From: JANQPX01 sp041398025
GTDB taxonomy: Bacteria > Pseudomonadota > Alphaproteobacteria > Geminicoccales > Geminicoccaceae
Length of the DNA: 64,000 nt
Direction: 5' to 3'
Assembly (NCBI GenBank): GCA_041398025.1
Contig: JAWKVM010000029.1
Coordinates: forward strand, 60,845 to 124,844
Within the stretch, counting starts at the first letter, position 1. Every line of letters starts with the position of its first letter. A program made the translations under genes and the position numbers. Below the pieces are notes generated by a model. It saw only the letters and a program-made list of their open reading frames with translations, did not search any database and was not told where the DNA came from. Positions 1-9,030 of the stretch are shown one piece after another.

Positions 1-1
1 T

Positions 2-295
2 CTGTCGTTCCATGTCGACATCGCAGTGCAAAAGCAGCCTGAGGCCTTCGTCACCCATCTCAGGCAAGTGATCGCCGAGCACCGCGTGCTCCGGGTGAAG
101 GGATTTGTCGAGGTGGCGGGCAAGCCGATGCGGCTCGCAGTGCAGGGCGTGGGCGATCGCATCCAGCACTATTTCGATCGCCCCTGGAAGGCGGACGAGA
201 CGCGGGCCGGCAAGCTGGTGGTGATCGGCGAGCATGATCTTGACCAAGCCGCGATCGTCGAAGCCTTGACGCAACCCGCATCTCTCGCGGCTTAA
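2..295 (+). CDS. cobW: CobW family GTPase/metallochaperone, C-terminal end (5' truncated by window)
   Basis: The open frame enters from the left edge (first full codon at 2) and ends at TAA 293-295, giving about 97 residues. The segment around HRVLRVKGFVEV and the ending GEHDLDQAAIVEAL match the CobW C-terminal domain; the GTPase part lies outside the window. CobW-type proteins are thought to hand cobalt to the CobN chelatase, and cobN starts only 21 bases downstream, so the two are probably co-transcribed. The assignment rests on the C-terminal domain and the context. Confidence 0.85.
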   Translation: MSFHVDIAVQKQPEAFVTHLRQVIAEHRVLRVKGFVEVAGKPMRLAVQGVGDRIQHYFDRPWKADETRAGKLVVIGEHDLDQAAIVEALTQPASLAA

Positions 296-316
296 GTCAA
301 CGGACTGGACGCTCCA

Positions 317-3300
317 GTGCATCTGTTGAATGCGCGGCAGGCGACCACGGACGATGACGGCGAGGCGATCGATCTCGGCCAGTCGCGCAGCGACATCGTC
401 TACATCTCGGCGGCCGATACCGAGCTGCGCAGCCTGGCCGCGGCGCAGGCGCGGCGCCCTCAAGATGCGCCAAGCCTCCGGCTCGCCAACATGCTGCGCC
501 TTGCCCATCCGATGTCGGTCGATCTGTATGTCGAGACGGTGGTCGCGGGGGCGAAGCTGGTGGTGCTGCGCCTCCTTGGCGGGCGCGGCTATTGGCCCTA
601 CGGCCTGGAACAGATCGCGGCGACCTGCCGATCGCGCGGCATTCCGCTCGCCGTGCTGCCCGGGGACGACCAGCCTGACCCGGAACTCGCCGGCTGGTGC
701 ACGCTGCCGGCGGAGGCCTGCCACCGGCTTTGGCAATATGGCGTGCATGGTGGTATCGGCAATGCCGAGGCGCTGCTCTGCTATGCCGCGAGCCTGCTCG
801 GCCGTGACGAGGTCTGGACCGAGCCTGCGCCGCTCCTGCGCGCCGGCATCTATTGGCCGGGCGAGACAGCGCCGGATCTGGAGCGGCTGCGGCAGCGCCA
901 TTGGATCGCCGATCGGCCCGTGGCCGCGGTGGTGTTCTATCGAGCGCTGGTGCAGGCGGCCGATCTCGACATCATCGATTCTCTTGTCAACGCTCTTGGC
1001 CGCGCCAAGGTGAATGCGCTGCCGCTTTACGCTACCAGCCTGAAGGATGGGAGCGTCGCCTCCCTTGTCGCCGAGCTTCTCGACGAAGCCGGTGCGTCGG
1101 CCGTCCTGAACGCCACCGGCTTCGCCATCTCCAAGCCGAACGCACCTGCCCCGACGGTGCTGGATGGCGGCGATCGGATCGTGCTGCAGGTCGTGTTTTC
1201 CGGCGGCAGCGAGGCGGTCTGGACCGAGGGCACGCGCGGTCTGTCGGCGCGTGATCTCGCCATGAACGTGGTGCTGCCGGAAATCGACGGCCGGATCTTT
1301 TCACGCGCGGTGGCCTTCAAGGCGAAGCAGCGCTTCGATGCGCGTTCGGAAATCGACGTCGTCGGCCTGGTGCCGGTGCAGGATCGAGTGGATTTCGTTG
1401 CCGAGCTGGCCCGCCGCTGGATCGCGCTTCGTAACGCACGGGTTGAAGAGCGGCGAATCGCTGTCATCCTCGCGAACTACCCGAACCAGGATGGACGGAT
1501 CGCCAACGGCGTCGGCCTGGACACGCCGGAAAGTGCCGCCGATGTCCTGAACGCCCTCTCCATAGCTGGGTATGACGTCGGATCCTGGGAAGGCGATGGT
1601 CAGGCTCTTGTGGACAAACTCGTCGCAGGCGTGACCAACAATCTCGCAAAATACCAGCAAAAAACATCAAAAATCACACTTTCTCTCGACGACTATAGGC
1701 TGTTTTTCAAGGCGTTGCCGAAGACTCTACAGAAAAAAGTCGAACAAAGATGGGGCCTGCCGGAAAACGATCCACAGGCATTCCACAACGTGTTCAAACT
1801 TGCTTTGTTGCGGTTTGGCAACATTGTCATCGGGATTCAACCAGCACGCGGTTACAACATCGATCCGGTATCCACCTACCACGATCCGGACCTGGTGCCG
1901 CCGCATCATTATTTCGCTTTTTACGCGTGGTTGCGCAAAATCTTTGGCATTCACGCGATCGTCCATCTGGGCAAGCACGGCAATCTGGAATGGCTGCCGG
2001 GCAAGGCGCTGGCGCTGTCGGCGGATTGTTTTCCGGAAGCGGTGCTCGGCCCCCTGCCCCACCTCTACCCCTTCATCGTCAACGATCCCGGCGAGGGCGC
2101 GCAGGCGAAGCGGCGGACATCCGCCGTCATCATCAACCATCTGACACCGCCGATGACCCGGGCGGAGAGCTACGGACCGTTCGCCGCGCTCGAGGGGTTG
2201 GTGGACGAATACTATCAGGCGGCCGGGGTCGATCCGCGGCGGGTCGCCTACCTGCGCGACGAGATCCTGGCGGAGAGCCGGCGGCTTGGGCTGGATCGGG
2301 ATCTCGGCGTCGAGCGTGACGACGATCCCGACGACGCGCTCGCCAAGCTCGACAACCATCTCTGCGAGATCAAGGAGCTTCAGATCCGGGACGGCCTGCA
2401 CATACTTGGTCGGGCACCCGATGGCGATCAGCTCACCGATCTCCTTGTGGCGCTGGTGCGCGTGCCGCGCGGCGACGGCTTGGGCGTCGATGCCTCGATC
2501 CTGCGTGCCCTTGCCGGCGACCTCCGCCTCGGCAGCAGTTTCGATCCGCTGGACTGTGATTTTTCCGAAGCCTGGCACGGACCGCGCCCCGAAACTCTGG
2601 GTGCTGCCAGCACCTGGCGTAGTGTTGGTGATACGGTGGAGCGGCTGGAGCTGTTGGCACGGGCGCTGGTCGCTGGCGAGGCGCGCGCGGATCGGCGCTG
2701 GACCGAGACGCTGCTGGTGCTGCGCGAGATCGAGCAGCGCCTTCGCCCGGCGATCGAGGCGAGCGGGCGGGCAGAGATCTCGAACTTGCTGGCCGGCCTC
2801 GACGGCCGCTTCGTTATGCCCGGCCCTTCCGGCGCCCCGACGCGCGGGCGGCTGGACGTGCTGCCGACCGGGCGCAATTTCTTCTCCGTCGACAGCCGCG
2901 CCGTCCCGACGCCGGCCGCCTGGCATCTCGGGCGAAAGTCGGCGGAGCTGCTGATCGAGCGCTATCTGCAGGACGAAGGCGACTGGCCGCGAACGGTGGT
3001 GCTGTCCGCCTGGGGCACGGCCAACATGCGCACCGGCGGCGACGATATAGCCCAGGCGCTGGCGCTGATCGGCGCCAGGCCGGTCTGGGACAACGCCTCG
3101 CACCGTGTGACCGGGATCGAGGTGCTGCCGGTAGACCTGCTGGATCGCCCCCGGGTCGACGTCACACTGCGCGTCTCCGGCTTCTTCCGCGATGCCTTCC
3201 CCGCCCAGATCGATCTTTTCGACAGGGCGGTGCGCGAGGTGGCCCTGATGGACGAGCCGCCGCACCTCAATCCGATCCGAGCCCGGATCGAGGAAGATAA

Positions 3301-4051
3301 GGCCCGATTCGCCGATGACGGACTCGATGAAGTAACCGCCACACGCCGCGCGAGCTTCCGTGTCTTCGGCTCGAAGCCCGGAGCTTACGGGGCCGGGCTC
3401 CAGGCCTTGATCGACGAGCGCGGCTGGGAGACGGATGCGGATCTGACCAAAGCCTATGTCGCCTGGGGCGGCTATGCCTATGGCGGCGGCGTCGAGGGCG
3501 AGGCGGAGCACGGGCTGTTCGAGCGGCGCCTCGGCTCGGTCCAGCTGGTGCTGCACAACCAGGACAATCGCGAGCACGACATCCTGGACAGCGACGACTA
3601 CTACCAGTTCGAGGGCGGCGTCGCGGCGGCCGTGCGGCATTTGTCCGGCGAGCAGCCGAGCATCTATCACAACGACCATTCCCGCCCCGAAACGCCGCGC
3701 ATCCGTACGCTGAAGGAAGAGATCGGGCGCGTGGTGCGCGGGCGTGCGGCTAATCCGAAATGGCTCAGAGGCGTGATGCGCCACGGCTACAAGGGTGCTT
3801 TCGAGATTGCCGCGACCGTCGACTATCTCTTCGCGTTTGCCGCCACCTCCCGCGTGGTCGAGGACCATCATTTCGATGCATTGTACGACGCGTATCTCGT
3901 TGACCAAGCGGTTCGTGACTTCATCGAGCGCCACAATCCCGATGCGCTCCAGGAAATTGCCGGACGCTTTCGAGAAGCGATCGAGCGCGGGCTCTGGCGG
4001 CCGCGCGCCAACGACGTGCATGAGCGGCTCGGCGCAATCGTGGACGGTTGA
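317..4051 (+). CDS. cobN: Cobaltochelatase large subunit CobN
   Basis: A 1244-residue protein with a GTG start, close to the usual CobN length (about 1250). CobN is the catalytic subunit of the ATP-dependent chelatase that inserts cobalt into hydrogenobyrinate a,c-diamide in the late-insertion pathway, normally with an AAA+ subunit (CobS) and CobT, neither of which is in the window. Recognisable CobN stretches include IVHLGKHGNLEWLPGK and TLVVLRE-type helices, with YGGGVEGEAEHGLFERRL-type sequence near the C-terminus. It follows cobW and precedes cobO. A patch at about 1620-1960 is visibly AT-richer than its surroundings but stays in frame. Family assignment is secure. Confidence 0.96.
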   Translation: MHLLNARQATTDDDGEAIDLGQSRSDIVYISAADTELRSLAAAQARRPQDAPSLRLANMLRLAHPMSVDLYVETVVAGAKLVVLRLLGGRGYWPYGLEQIAATCRSRGIPLAVLPGDDQPDPELAGWCTLPAEACHRLWQYGVHGGIGNAEALLCYAASLLGRDEVWTEPAPLLRAGIYWPGETAPDLERLRQRHWIADRPVAAVVFYRALVQAADLDIIDSLVNALGRAKVNALPLYATSLKDGSVASLVAELLDEAGASAVLNATGFAISKPNAPAPTVLDGGDRIVLQVVFSGGSEAVWTEGTRGLSARDLAMNVVLPEIDGRIFSRAVAFKAKQRFDARSEIDVVGLVPVQDRVDFVAELARRWIALRNARVEERRIAVILANYPNQDGRIANGVGLDTPESAADVLNALSIAGYDVGSWEGDGQALVDKLVAGVTNNLAKYQQKTSKITLSLDDYRLFFKALPKTLQKKVEQRWGLPENDPQAFHNVFKLALLRFGNIVIGIQPARGYNIDPVSTYHDPDLVPPHHYFAFYAWLRKIFGIHAIVHLGKHGNLEWLPGKALALSADCFPEAVLGPLPHLYPFIVNDPGEGAQAKRRTSAVIINHLTPPMTRAESYGPFAALEGLVDEYYQAAGVDPRRVAYLRDEILAESRRLGLDRDLGVERDDDPDDALAKLDNHLCEIKELQIRDGLHILGRAPDGDQLTDLLVALVRVPRGDGLGVDASILRALAGDLRLGSSFDPLDCDFSEAWHGPRPETLGAASTWRSVGDTVERLELLARALVAGEARADRRWTETLLVLREIEQRLRPAIEASGRAEISNLLAGLDGRFVMPGPSGAPTRGRLDVLPTGRNFFSVDSRAVPTPAAWHLGRKSAELLIERYLQDEGDWPRTVVLSAWGTANMRTGGDDIAQALALIGARPVWDNASHRVTGIEVLPVDLLDRPRVDVTLRVSGFFRDAFPAQIDLFDRAVREVALMDEPPHLNPIRARIEEDKARFADDGLDEVTATRRASFRVFGSKPGAYGAGLQALIDERGWETDADLTKAYVAWGGYAYGGGVEGEAEHGLFERRLGSVQLVLHNQDNREHDILDSDDYYQFEGGVAAAVRHLSGEQPSIYHNDHSRPETPRIRTLKEEIGRVVRGRAANPKWLRGVMRHGYKGAFEIAATVDYLFAFAATSRVVEDHHFDALYDAYLVDQAVRDFIERHNPDALQEIAGRFREAIERGLWRPRANDVHERLGAIVDG

Positions 4052-4102
4052 TCGCCGGGCGAAATCGGCGTTATCTGCCGGCTTGCTCCAGGGAGACCAG
4101 CC

Positions 4103-4717
4103 ATGACCGCAGCCGACACCGACATCAACCAGGCCCATCGCGAAAAAATGGCCAAGATCAAGGCCGTGAAGGACCGGATCTACGCCTCCAAGACCAAGGA
4201 AAAGGGCCTGCTGATCGTCCACACCGGCACCGGCAAGGGCAAGAGCACGGCGGCGTTCGGCCTGGTCATGCGCACCCTCGGCCACGGCAAGAAGGTCGGC
4301 GTGGTGCAGTTCGTCAAAGGCCGGCGCGAGACGGGTGAGCGCCAGATGCTCGAACGTTTCCGGGACCAGGTCACCGTCAAGGTCATGGGCGAAGGCTTCA
4401 CTTGGGAGACCCAGGATCGCGAGCGCGACATCGAGGCCGCCAAGGCCGCCTGGGACGAGGCGGTCAAGATGATGGCCGATCCCGATCTGCACCTTCTCCT
4501 TTTGGACGAGCTCAACATCGTGCTCAGGAAGGACTATCTCGCCATCGACGACGTGGTCGACGGCCTCCTCGCCAAGCGCCCGGACCTGCACGTCGTGGTC
4601 ACCGGCCGCAACGCCAAGCCCGAGCTGATCGAGGCAGCCGACCTCGTCACAGAAATGACCCTGGTCAAGCACCCCTTCCGCGACGGCGTCAAAGCCCAGC
4701 TCGGCATAGAGTATTAG
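4103..4717 (+). CDS. cobO: Cob(I)yrinic acid a,c-diamide adenosyltransferase
   Basis: A 204-residue CobO/BtuR-type (CobA family) adenosyltransferase that moves the 5'-deoxyadenosyl group of ATP to the corrinoid cobalt. The P-loop HTGTGKGKSTAAFGL lies at about residues 40-54, LLLLDELNIVL supplies the Walker B-like segment, and the end (KHPFRDGVKAQLGIEY) is typical of the family. An AGGGAGA ribosome site precedes the ATG. It lies 51 bases after cobN and 57 bases before cobQ. A copy of the dispersed hairpin element starts in the last base of its stop codon. Confidence 0.96.
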   Translation: MTAADTDINQAHREKMAKIKAVKDRIYASKTKEKGLLIVHTGTGKGKSTAAFGLVMRTLGHGKKVGVVQFVKGRRETGERQMLERFRDQVTVKVMGEGFTWETQDRERDIEAAKAAWDEAVKMMADPDLHLLLLDELNIVLRKDYLAIDDVVDGLLAKRPDLHVVVTGRNAKPELIEAADLVTEMTLVKHPFRDGVKAQLGIEY

Positions 4718-4740
4718 TGGCACGGCCACTTCGTTGACTT
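4717..4740 (+). repeat. Stop-codon hairpin element, copy E (head only)
   Basis: The head hairpin GTGGC-acg-GCCAC is followed by TTCGTTGACTTGCC. It begins in the last base of the cobO stop codon, in the same orientation as cobO. The head and following bases match the copy at 9037-9073 almost exactly, differing by two pyrimidine transitions. The second hairpin of the full-length copies is not recognisable here. Confidence 0.65.
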
Positions 4741-4774
4741 GCCAGACTCTCGCTCCTGACGGTCGAGACCGAGG

Positions 4775-6250
4775 ATGAAGCGCACCGCATCGCTCATGCT
4801 GCAGGGGACGGGGTCGAACGTCGGCAAGTCCTTGCTGGTGGCGGGGCTTTGCCGGCTGTTTCGTGATCGCGGCCTGCGTGTCATGCCGTTCAAGCCGCAG
4901 AATATGAGCAACAATGCGGCGGTGACCGCCGATGGCGGCGAAATCGGGCGGGCGCAGGCACTGCAGGCGAAGGCGGCGGGCGTGCCGCTGTCCGTGCACA
5001 TGAACCCGGTGCTGCTGAAGCCGCAGACCGAGATCGGCGCGCAGGTCGTGGTCCAGGGCAAGGTTTTTCGAACATGCCAGGCGCGGGACTACCATAAGCT
5101 CAAGCCCGAGCTGATGACGCACGTTCTGACAAGTTACCGCCGCCTCGCGTCCGAGGCAGACCTTCTGCTGGTGGAGGGGGCCGGCAGTCCGGCGGAGGTC
5201 AATCTGCGCGCCGGTGACATCGCCAATATGGGCTTTGCCGAAGCCGCCGATCTGCCGGTGGTGCTGGTCGGCGATATCGACCGCGGCGGCGTGATCGCTT
5301 CCCTGGTCGGCACCCACCTGCTGCTGGAGCCGAGCGAGCAGGCACGGCTCAAGGGCTATGTCGTCAACAAGTTCCGAGGCGATCCCACGCTGTTCGACGA
5401 TGCCCATCCCGTGATCGAGGCGCGCACCGGCATGACCGCACTCGGCGTGCTCCCCTGGTTCGAGCCCGCAAAAAAACTTCCGGCAGAGGACATCCTGGAC
5501 CTCGAAAACCGCGCCGGCGCCCGCGGCGCCCTCAGGATCGCGGTGCCGCGCTGGCCGCGGCTCGCCAATTTCGACGATCTCGACCCGCTCGCCGCCGAGC
5601 CGGACGTCGCCGTGACCTTCGTCCATCCGGGCGAGCCGCTGCCGGGCGATGCCGATCTGGTGATCCTGCCGGGCTCCAAGGCCACCTTGGCCGATCTCGC
5701 CGCGTTTCGCGCCGAGGGCTGGGATGTCGACCTGCATGCCCATATCCGCCGCGGCGGCCTGGTGATCGGTCTTTGCGGCGGCTTTCAGATGCTCGGACGA
5801 AAAATCGCCGATCCCAACGGCATCGAGGGTGAGCCCGCGGTCGCCGACGGCCTCGGCTGGCTCGACATGGCGACGGTGCTGGAGGGCGACAAGACGCTGA
5901 TCGAGACCGCGGGCACCGAGCGTTCCAGCGGGTTGCCGATCCGCGGCTACGAGATGCATGTCGGCAAGAGCGAAGGGCCCGCCCTGGAACGCCCGTTTCT
6001 CGATCTCGCCGGGCGGCCCGAGGGTGCCGTTTCCGCGGATGGGCGGATCATCGGCTGCTATGTGCACGGCCTGTTCGCCAGCGACGCGTTCCGCCACGAC
6101 TTCCTCGGCCGCATCCGGTCGCGCACGGCCACCACGGCCAGCTACGACGACATGGTCGAGACCACGCTGGATCGGCTCGCCCGCCATCTGGAAGACCATC
6201 TCGACATCGCCGCCCTCGGCAGAATCGCCGGGCTGACGCCGGACACCTGA
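4775..6250 (+). CDS. cobQ: Cobyric acid synthase (glutamine-hydrolysing)
   Basis: A 491-residue CobQ/CbiP that amidates four side chains of adenosylcobyrinate a,c-diamide using glutamine and ATP. The N-terminal dethiobiotin-synthetase-like domain has the P-loop GTGSNVGKS (about residues 10-18) and FKPQNMSNNA. The C-terminal class I amidotransferase domain has Cys334 in GLCGGFQMLG and His431 in CYVHGLF. Length is normal. The start has only a GAGG directly upstream as a ribosome site. It meets the oppositely oriented cbiB end to end with no spacer. Confidence 0.97.
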   Translation: MKRTASLMLQGTGSNVGKSLLVAGLCRLFRDRGLRVMPFKPQNMSNNAAVTADGGEIGRAQALQAKAAGVPLSVHMNPVLLKPQTEIGAQVVVQGKVFRTCQARDYHKLKPELMTHVLTSYRRLASEADLLLVEGAGSPAEVNLRAGDIANMGFAEAADLPVVLVGDIDRGGVIASLVGTHLLLEPSEQARLKGYVVNKFRGDPTLFDDAHPVIEARTGMTALGVLPWFEPAKKLPAEDILDLENRAGARGALRIAVPRWPRLANFDDLDPLAAEPDVAVTFVHPGEPLPGDADLVILPGSKATLADLAAFRAEGWDVDLHAHIRRGGLVIGLCGGFQMLGRKIADPNGIEGEPAVADGLGWLDMATVLEGDKTLIETAGTERSSGLPIRGYEMHVGKSEGPALERPFLDLAGRPEGAVSADGRIIGCYVHGLFASDAFRHDFLGRIRSRTATTASYDDMVETTLDRLARHLEDHLDIAALGRIAGLTPDT

Positions 6251-7219
6251 TCAGATCAGCAGCCAGACAAATGCAATCAGCCCCGTCATCACGCCCGCGG
6301 ACCGCCAGAAGAGACGCAGGGCGCGGTGGATGTCGGCGGGGGTCAGGGCGGGGGTGCCGCTGCCGATCCAGGGGTCGGCGGTCATCTCGCCATGATAAGC
6401 GCGCGGGCCGGAGAGGCGGATGTCGAGGGCGCCGGCCATGGCGGCTTCGGGCCAGCCGGCATTGGGCGAGCGGTGGCGGGCGGCGTCCTGCTCGATGGTC
6501 GCGCGCGCGTCTCGGTGCGAGGCACCCGGCGCCAGCCAGGCGCCGGCGACCAGGAGGCCGGCGGCGAGGCGTGCCGGCGGCCAGTTGGCGACGTCGTCCA
6601 GGCGGGCGGCGAAGCGGCCGAAATGCAGGTAGCGCTCGGATCTGTGGCCGATCATGCTGTCCGCGGTATTGATCGCCTTGTAGGCGAGGAGCCCCGGCAG
6701 CCCGAGGCTGAAGGCGTAGAAGACGGGCGCCACCACGCCGTCGGAAAAATTCTCGGCGAGCGATTCGACGGCGGCGCGCGCCACGCCGTGCTGGTCGAGC
6801 TGCTCGGGATCGCGGCCGACGATCCTGGCAACGGCACGCCTGCCCCCGGCGAGACCCTGCTCCAGGCCGTCTGCGACCGCGCGCACATGCTCGGCGAGGC
6901 TCCTTTGCGCGATCAGCGTGCTCATCAAAAGGCCGAGCAGCACCCAGCCGAACGGCAGCAGCAGGCAAAGCCACTGCACCACCAGGCCAAGCGCGATGCA
7001 GGCGCCGACCACGATCAGCGTGGTGCGGCGCCCGCTTCGAAAGCGTTCAAGCGGCGTCGCCTCCTCGGTGAAGGCCTGTCGCTCGAAGTCCGCGATCGCC
7101 CGGCCGATGATCTCGACCGGATGCGGCAGGCGGCGATACAGCCAGGGTGGATCGCCGACCACGATGTCGATCGCCAGGGCGAGCAGGAGCGCCGGCAGGA
7201 TGCCGTCCAGCAGGAACAA
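6251..7219 (-). CDS. cobD: Adenosylcobinamide-phosphate synthase (CbiB/CobD), membrane protein
   Basis: A 322-residue membrane protein of the CbiB/CobD family, which joins adenosylcobyric acid to aminopropanol (phosphate). The N-terminus ALAIDIVVGDPPWLYRRLPH and the motifs ESLAENFSDGVVAPVFY and YKAINTADSMIGHRSERY are family hallmarks, and several hydrophobic segments are present, including one at the C-terminus. The first available start is TTG at 7219 with no clear ribosome site, so the true start is uncertain. Convergent with cobQ and divergent from cbiX. Confidence 0.95.
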   Translation of the reverse strand: MFLLDGILPALLLALAIDIVVGDPPWLYRRLPHPVEIIGRAIADFERQAFTEEATPLERFRSGRRTTLIVVGACIALGLVVQWLCLLLPFGWVLLGLLMSTLIAQRSLAEHVRAVADGLEQGLAGGRRAVARIVGRDPEQLDQHGVARAAVESLAENFSDGVVAPVFYAFSLGLPGLLAYKAINTADSMIGHRSERYLHFGRFAARLDDVANWPPARLAAGLLVAGAWLAPGASHRDARATIEQDAARHRSPNAGWPEAAMAGALDIRLSGPRAYHGEMTADPWIGSGTPALTPADIHRALRLFWRSAGVMTGLIAFVWLLI

Positions 7220-7378
7220 GGGTCAGGCGTCCCCTCGCGCTGGTGCGACGGCGTTTGAGCATCTCTGATTGATCATATTTGCGACAAACCATCGCTTGTT
7301 CCGCATCGATGTCGCTGGTATCCAGGCGTGTCTCGGTTCGAGAAAAGCGGGCTGCTGCGGCGAGAGAGGTGTGAGGCG
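7220..7378. promoter_or_regulatory. Divergent intergenic region between cbiB and cbiX
   Basis: These 159 bases must carry the promoters for the leftward cbiB and the rightward cbiX-cobHLIJM run if each is transcribed from here. The middle (about 7262-7300) is AT-richer. I saw no B12-box-like sequence and the region is short for a cobalamin riboswitch. No confident -10/-35 pair was found. Confidence 0.35.
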
Positions 7379-8359
7379 ATGGGCAAACGCGGTGTCATGA
7401 TCTGCGGCCACGGGTCGAGGGACGAGGGTGCTGTCAGCGAGTTCAATCAACTGGTGCGCGACATCGCCGCGCGGCTGCCGGACATGCCCGTGGAAAGTGG
7501 CTTTCTGGAGTTTGCTCATCCGGTCATCCGCGACGGTCTGGAAGGCCTGCGCACGCAGGGGGTCGATCACATTCTGGCGGTCCCTGGCATGCTGTTTGCC
7601 GCGGGCCACGTCAAGAACGATGTGCCCTCGGTGCTGAATGGCTATGCCCATGAACATGGTGTCAGGATCGATTTCGGCCGGGATCTCGGCATCGATCCGA
7701 AGCTGCTGCAGGCCGCCAAGGCACGCATCGACCAGGCGCTGGCCGCCGCCGGCGCCGACGTGCCGCTCAAGGAGACGCTGCTCGCGGTGATCGGCCGCGG
7801 CACCTCGGATTCCGATGCCAACGGCAATGTCTGCAAGCTGGCGCGCATGCTCTGGGAGGGCACGGGCGTCGGCTGGACGGAGGTCGGCTATAGCGGGGTC
7901 GCCCATCCGCGGGTGGACGAGGTGCTGGAGCGCGCGGTGAAGCTCGGCTTCAGGCGCATCGTGGTGTTTCCCTATTTCCTGTTCACCGGCATTCTGGTCA
8001 GGCGTATCTACGATCAGACCGACGAGGTCGCGGCGCGCCATCCCGAGGTCGAGTTCGTCAAGGCGGGCTATCTGAACAATCAGGCAGAGGTGGTCGACGC
8101 CTTCGTCGAGCGCATTCTCGGCATCGAGCAGGGCGACGTCGACATGAATTGCCTGCTCTGCAAGTACCGCGAGCAGATCATCGGCCATGAGGGCTCGGTC
8201 GGTGCGCCGCAGGAGGGCCATCACCATCACGTCGAGGGCATCGGCACCGACGGGCATCATCATCACCATCACGGTCCTGGTCATCATCACCACGGCCATC
8301 ATCACGAGCAGGATGCCGACGGGGCCGAGAGCAAGGCCCAGGTGACGGCGGCCGAATAG
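7379..8359 (+). CDS. cbiX: Sirohydrochlorin cobaltochelatase CbiX with Fe-S motif and histidine-rich tail
   Basis: 326 residues from the ATG at 7379, preceded by GAGAGAGGTGTGAGG; an earlier in-frame start at 7328 is less likely. CbiX inserts Co2+ into sirohydrochlorin, the first committed step of the cobalt-early pathway. The N-terminus VMICGHGSRDEGA carries the chelatase His. MNCLLCKYR near residue 260 is the Fe-S motif known from long CbiX proteins. Residues about 280-312 contain 17 histidines in four runs, a likely metal-binding tail. First gene of the cbiX-cobHLIJM run, five bases before cobH. Confidence 0.95.
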   Translation: MGKRGVMICGHGSRDEGAVSEFNQLVRDIAARLPDMPVESGFLEFAHPVIRDGLEGLRTQGVDHILAVPGMLFAAGHVKNDVPSVLNGYAHEHGVRIDFGRDLGIDPKLLQAAKARIDQALAAAGADVPLKETLLAVIGRGTSDSDANGNVCKLARMLWEGTGVGWTEVGYSGVAHPRVDEVLERAVKLGFRRIVVFPYFLFTGILVRRIYDQTDEVAARHPEVEFVKAGYLNNQAEVVDAFVERILGIEQGDVDMNCLLCKYREQIIGHEGSVGAPQEGHHHHVEGIGTDGHHHHHHGPGHHHHGHHHEQDADGAESKAQVTAAE

Positions 8360-8364
8360 GCGCC

Positions 8365-9030
8365 ATGGACCGGCCCATGCCCGCACGGCCAGCCTATCTG
8401 AAGGATCCGGACGCGATCTACCGGGCGTCCTTCGCCGCGATACGCGCGGCTGCACCCGTCGACCGACTGCCGGCGGCAGTCCAGCCGCTGGCGCTTCGCC
8501 TGATCCACGCCTCGGGCATGCCGGATATTCTGGACGATCTCGTGGTCAGCGACGGGGCGATCGAAAGCGGCGTGGCGGCGCTCGCCGCCGGGCGGCCGAT
8601 CCTGACCGACGCGACCATGGTTGCCGCCGGCATCACCAGGCGCTTTCTGCCGGCGGACAACCGGGTGATCTGCACCCTCGACCACGAAGCGACACCGGCG
8701 CGCGCCAAAGCCCTGGCGACCACGCGCTCCGCGGCCGCGGTCGATCTCTGGGGGGCCGATCTCGAGGGCGCCGTGGTCGCCATCGGCAACGCCCCGACCG
8801 CCCTGTTCCGCCTCCTCGAGATCCTGGACGAAGGCGCCCCCCGCCCTGCCCTGATCCTCGGCTTCCCCGTCGGCTTTGTCGGTGCCGTCGAGAGCAAGGA
8901 GGCCCTGATCGCCCAAGCCCCCGCCCCCTACGTCACCCTCCGCGGCCGGCGCGGCGGCAGCGCCATGGCATCGGCCGCGATCAACGCCCTTTCCACCACC
9001 GACCGGGCTGAGACGGGAGCCCCGGGATGA
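8365..9030 (+). CDS. cobH: Precorrin-8X methylmutase (CobH/CbiC)
   Basis: 221 residues. It catalyses the 1,5-sigmatropic methyl shift from C11 to C12 that gives hydrogenobyrinate (or cobyrinate). His48 in LRLIHASGMPD corresponds to the catalytic histidine of the family; DATMVAAGI, GNAPTALFRLLE and GFPVGFVGAVESK are conserved substrate-pocket motifs. Its stop overlaps the cobL start (ATGA), indicating translational coupling. Confidence 0.97.
   Translation: MDRPMPARPAYLKDPDAIYRASFAAIRAAAPVDRLPAAVQPLALRLIHASGMPDILDDLVVSDGAIESGVAALAAGRPILTDATMVAAGITRRFLPADNRVICTLDHEATPARAKALATTRSAAAVDLWGADLEGAVVAIGNAPTALFRLLEILDEGAPRPALILGFPVGFVGAVESKEALIAQAPAPYVTLRGRRGGSAMASAAINALSTTDRAETGAPG

Noticed and set aside
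1727..6199. A 1490-codon open frame on the minus strand opposite cobN, cobO and cobQ
   Set aside because: It is the antisense shadow of GC-rich genes; the plus-strand proteins have family motifs throughout and the antisense product has none. The same applies to long antisense frames at 30494-32764, 33231-36470, 45108-47198 and 49552-52053.
8217..8318. His-run in CbiX as a cloning tag or vector contamination
   Set aside because: The runs vary in length, are broken by Gly, Pro and Glu, use mixed CAC/CAT codons, and lie inside a normal operon; His-rich tails are known in CbiX.
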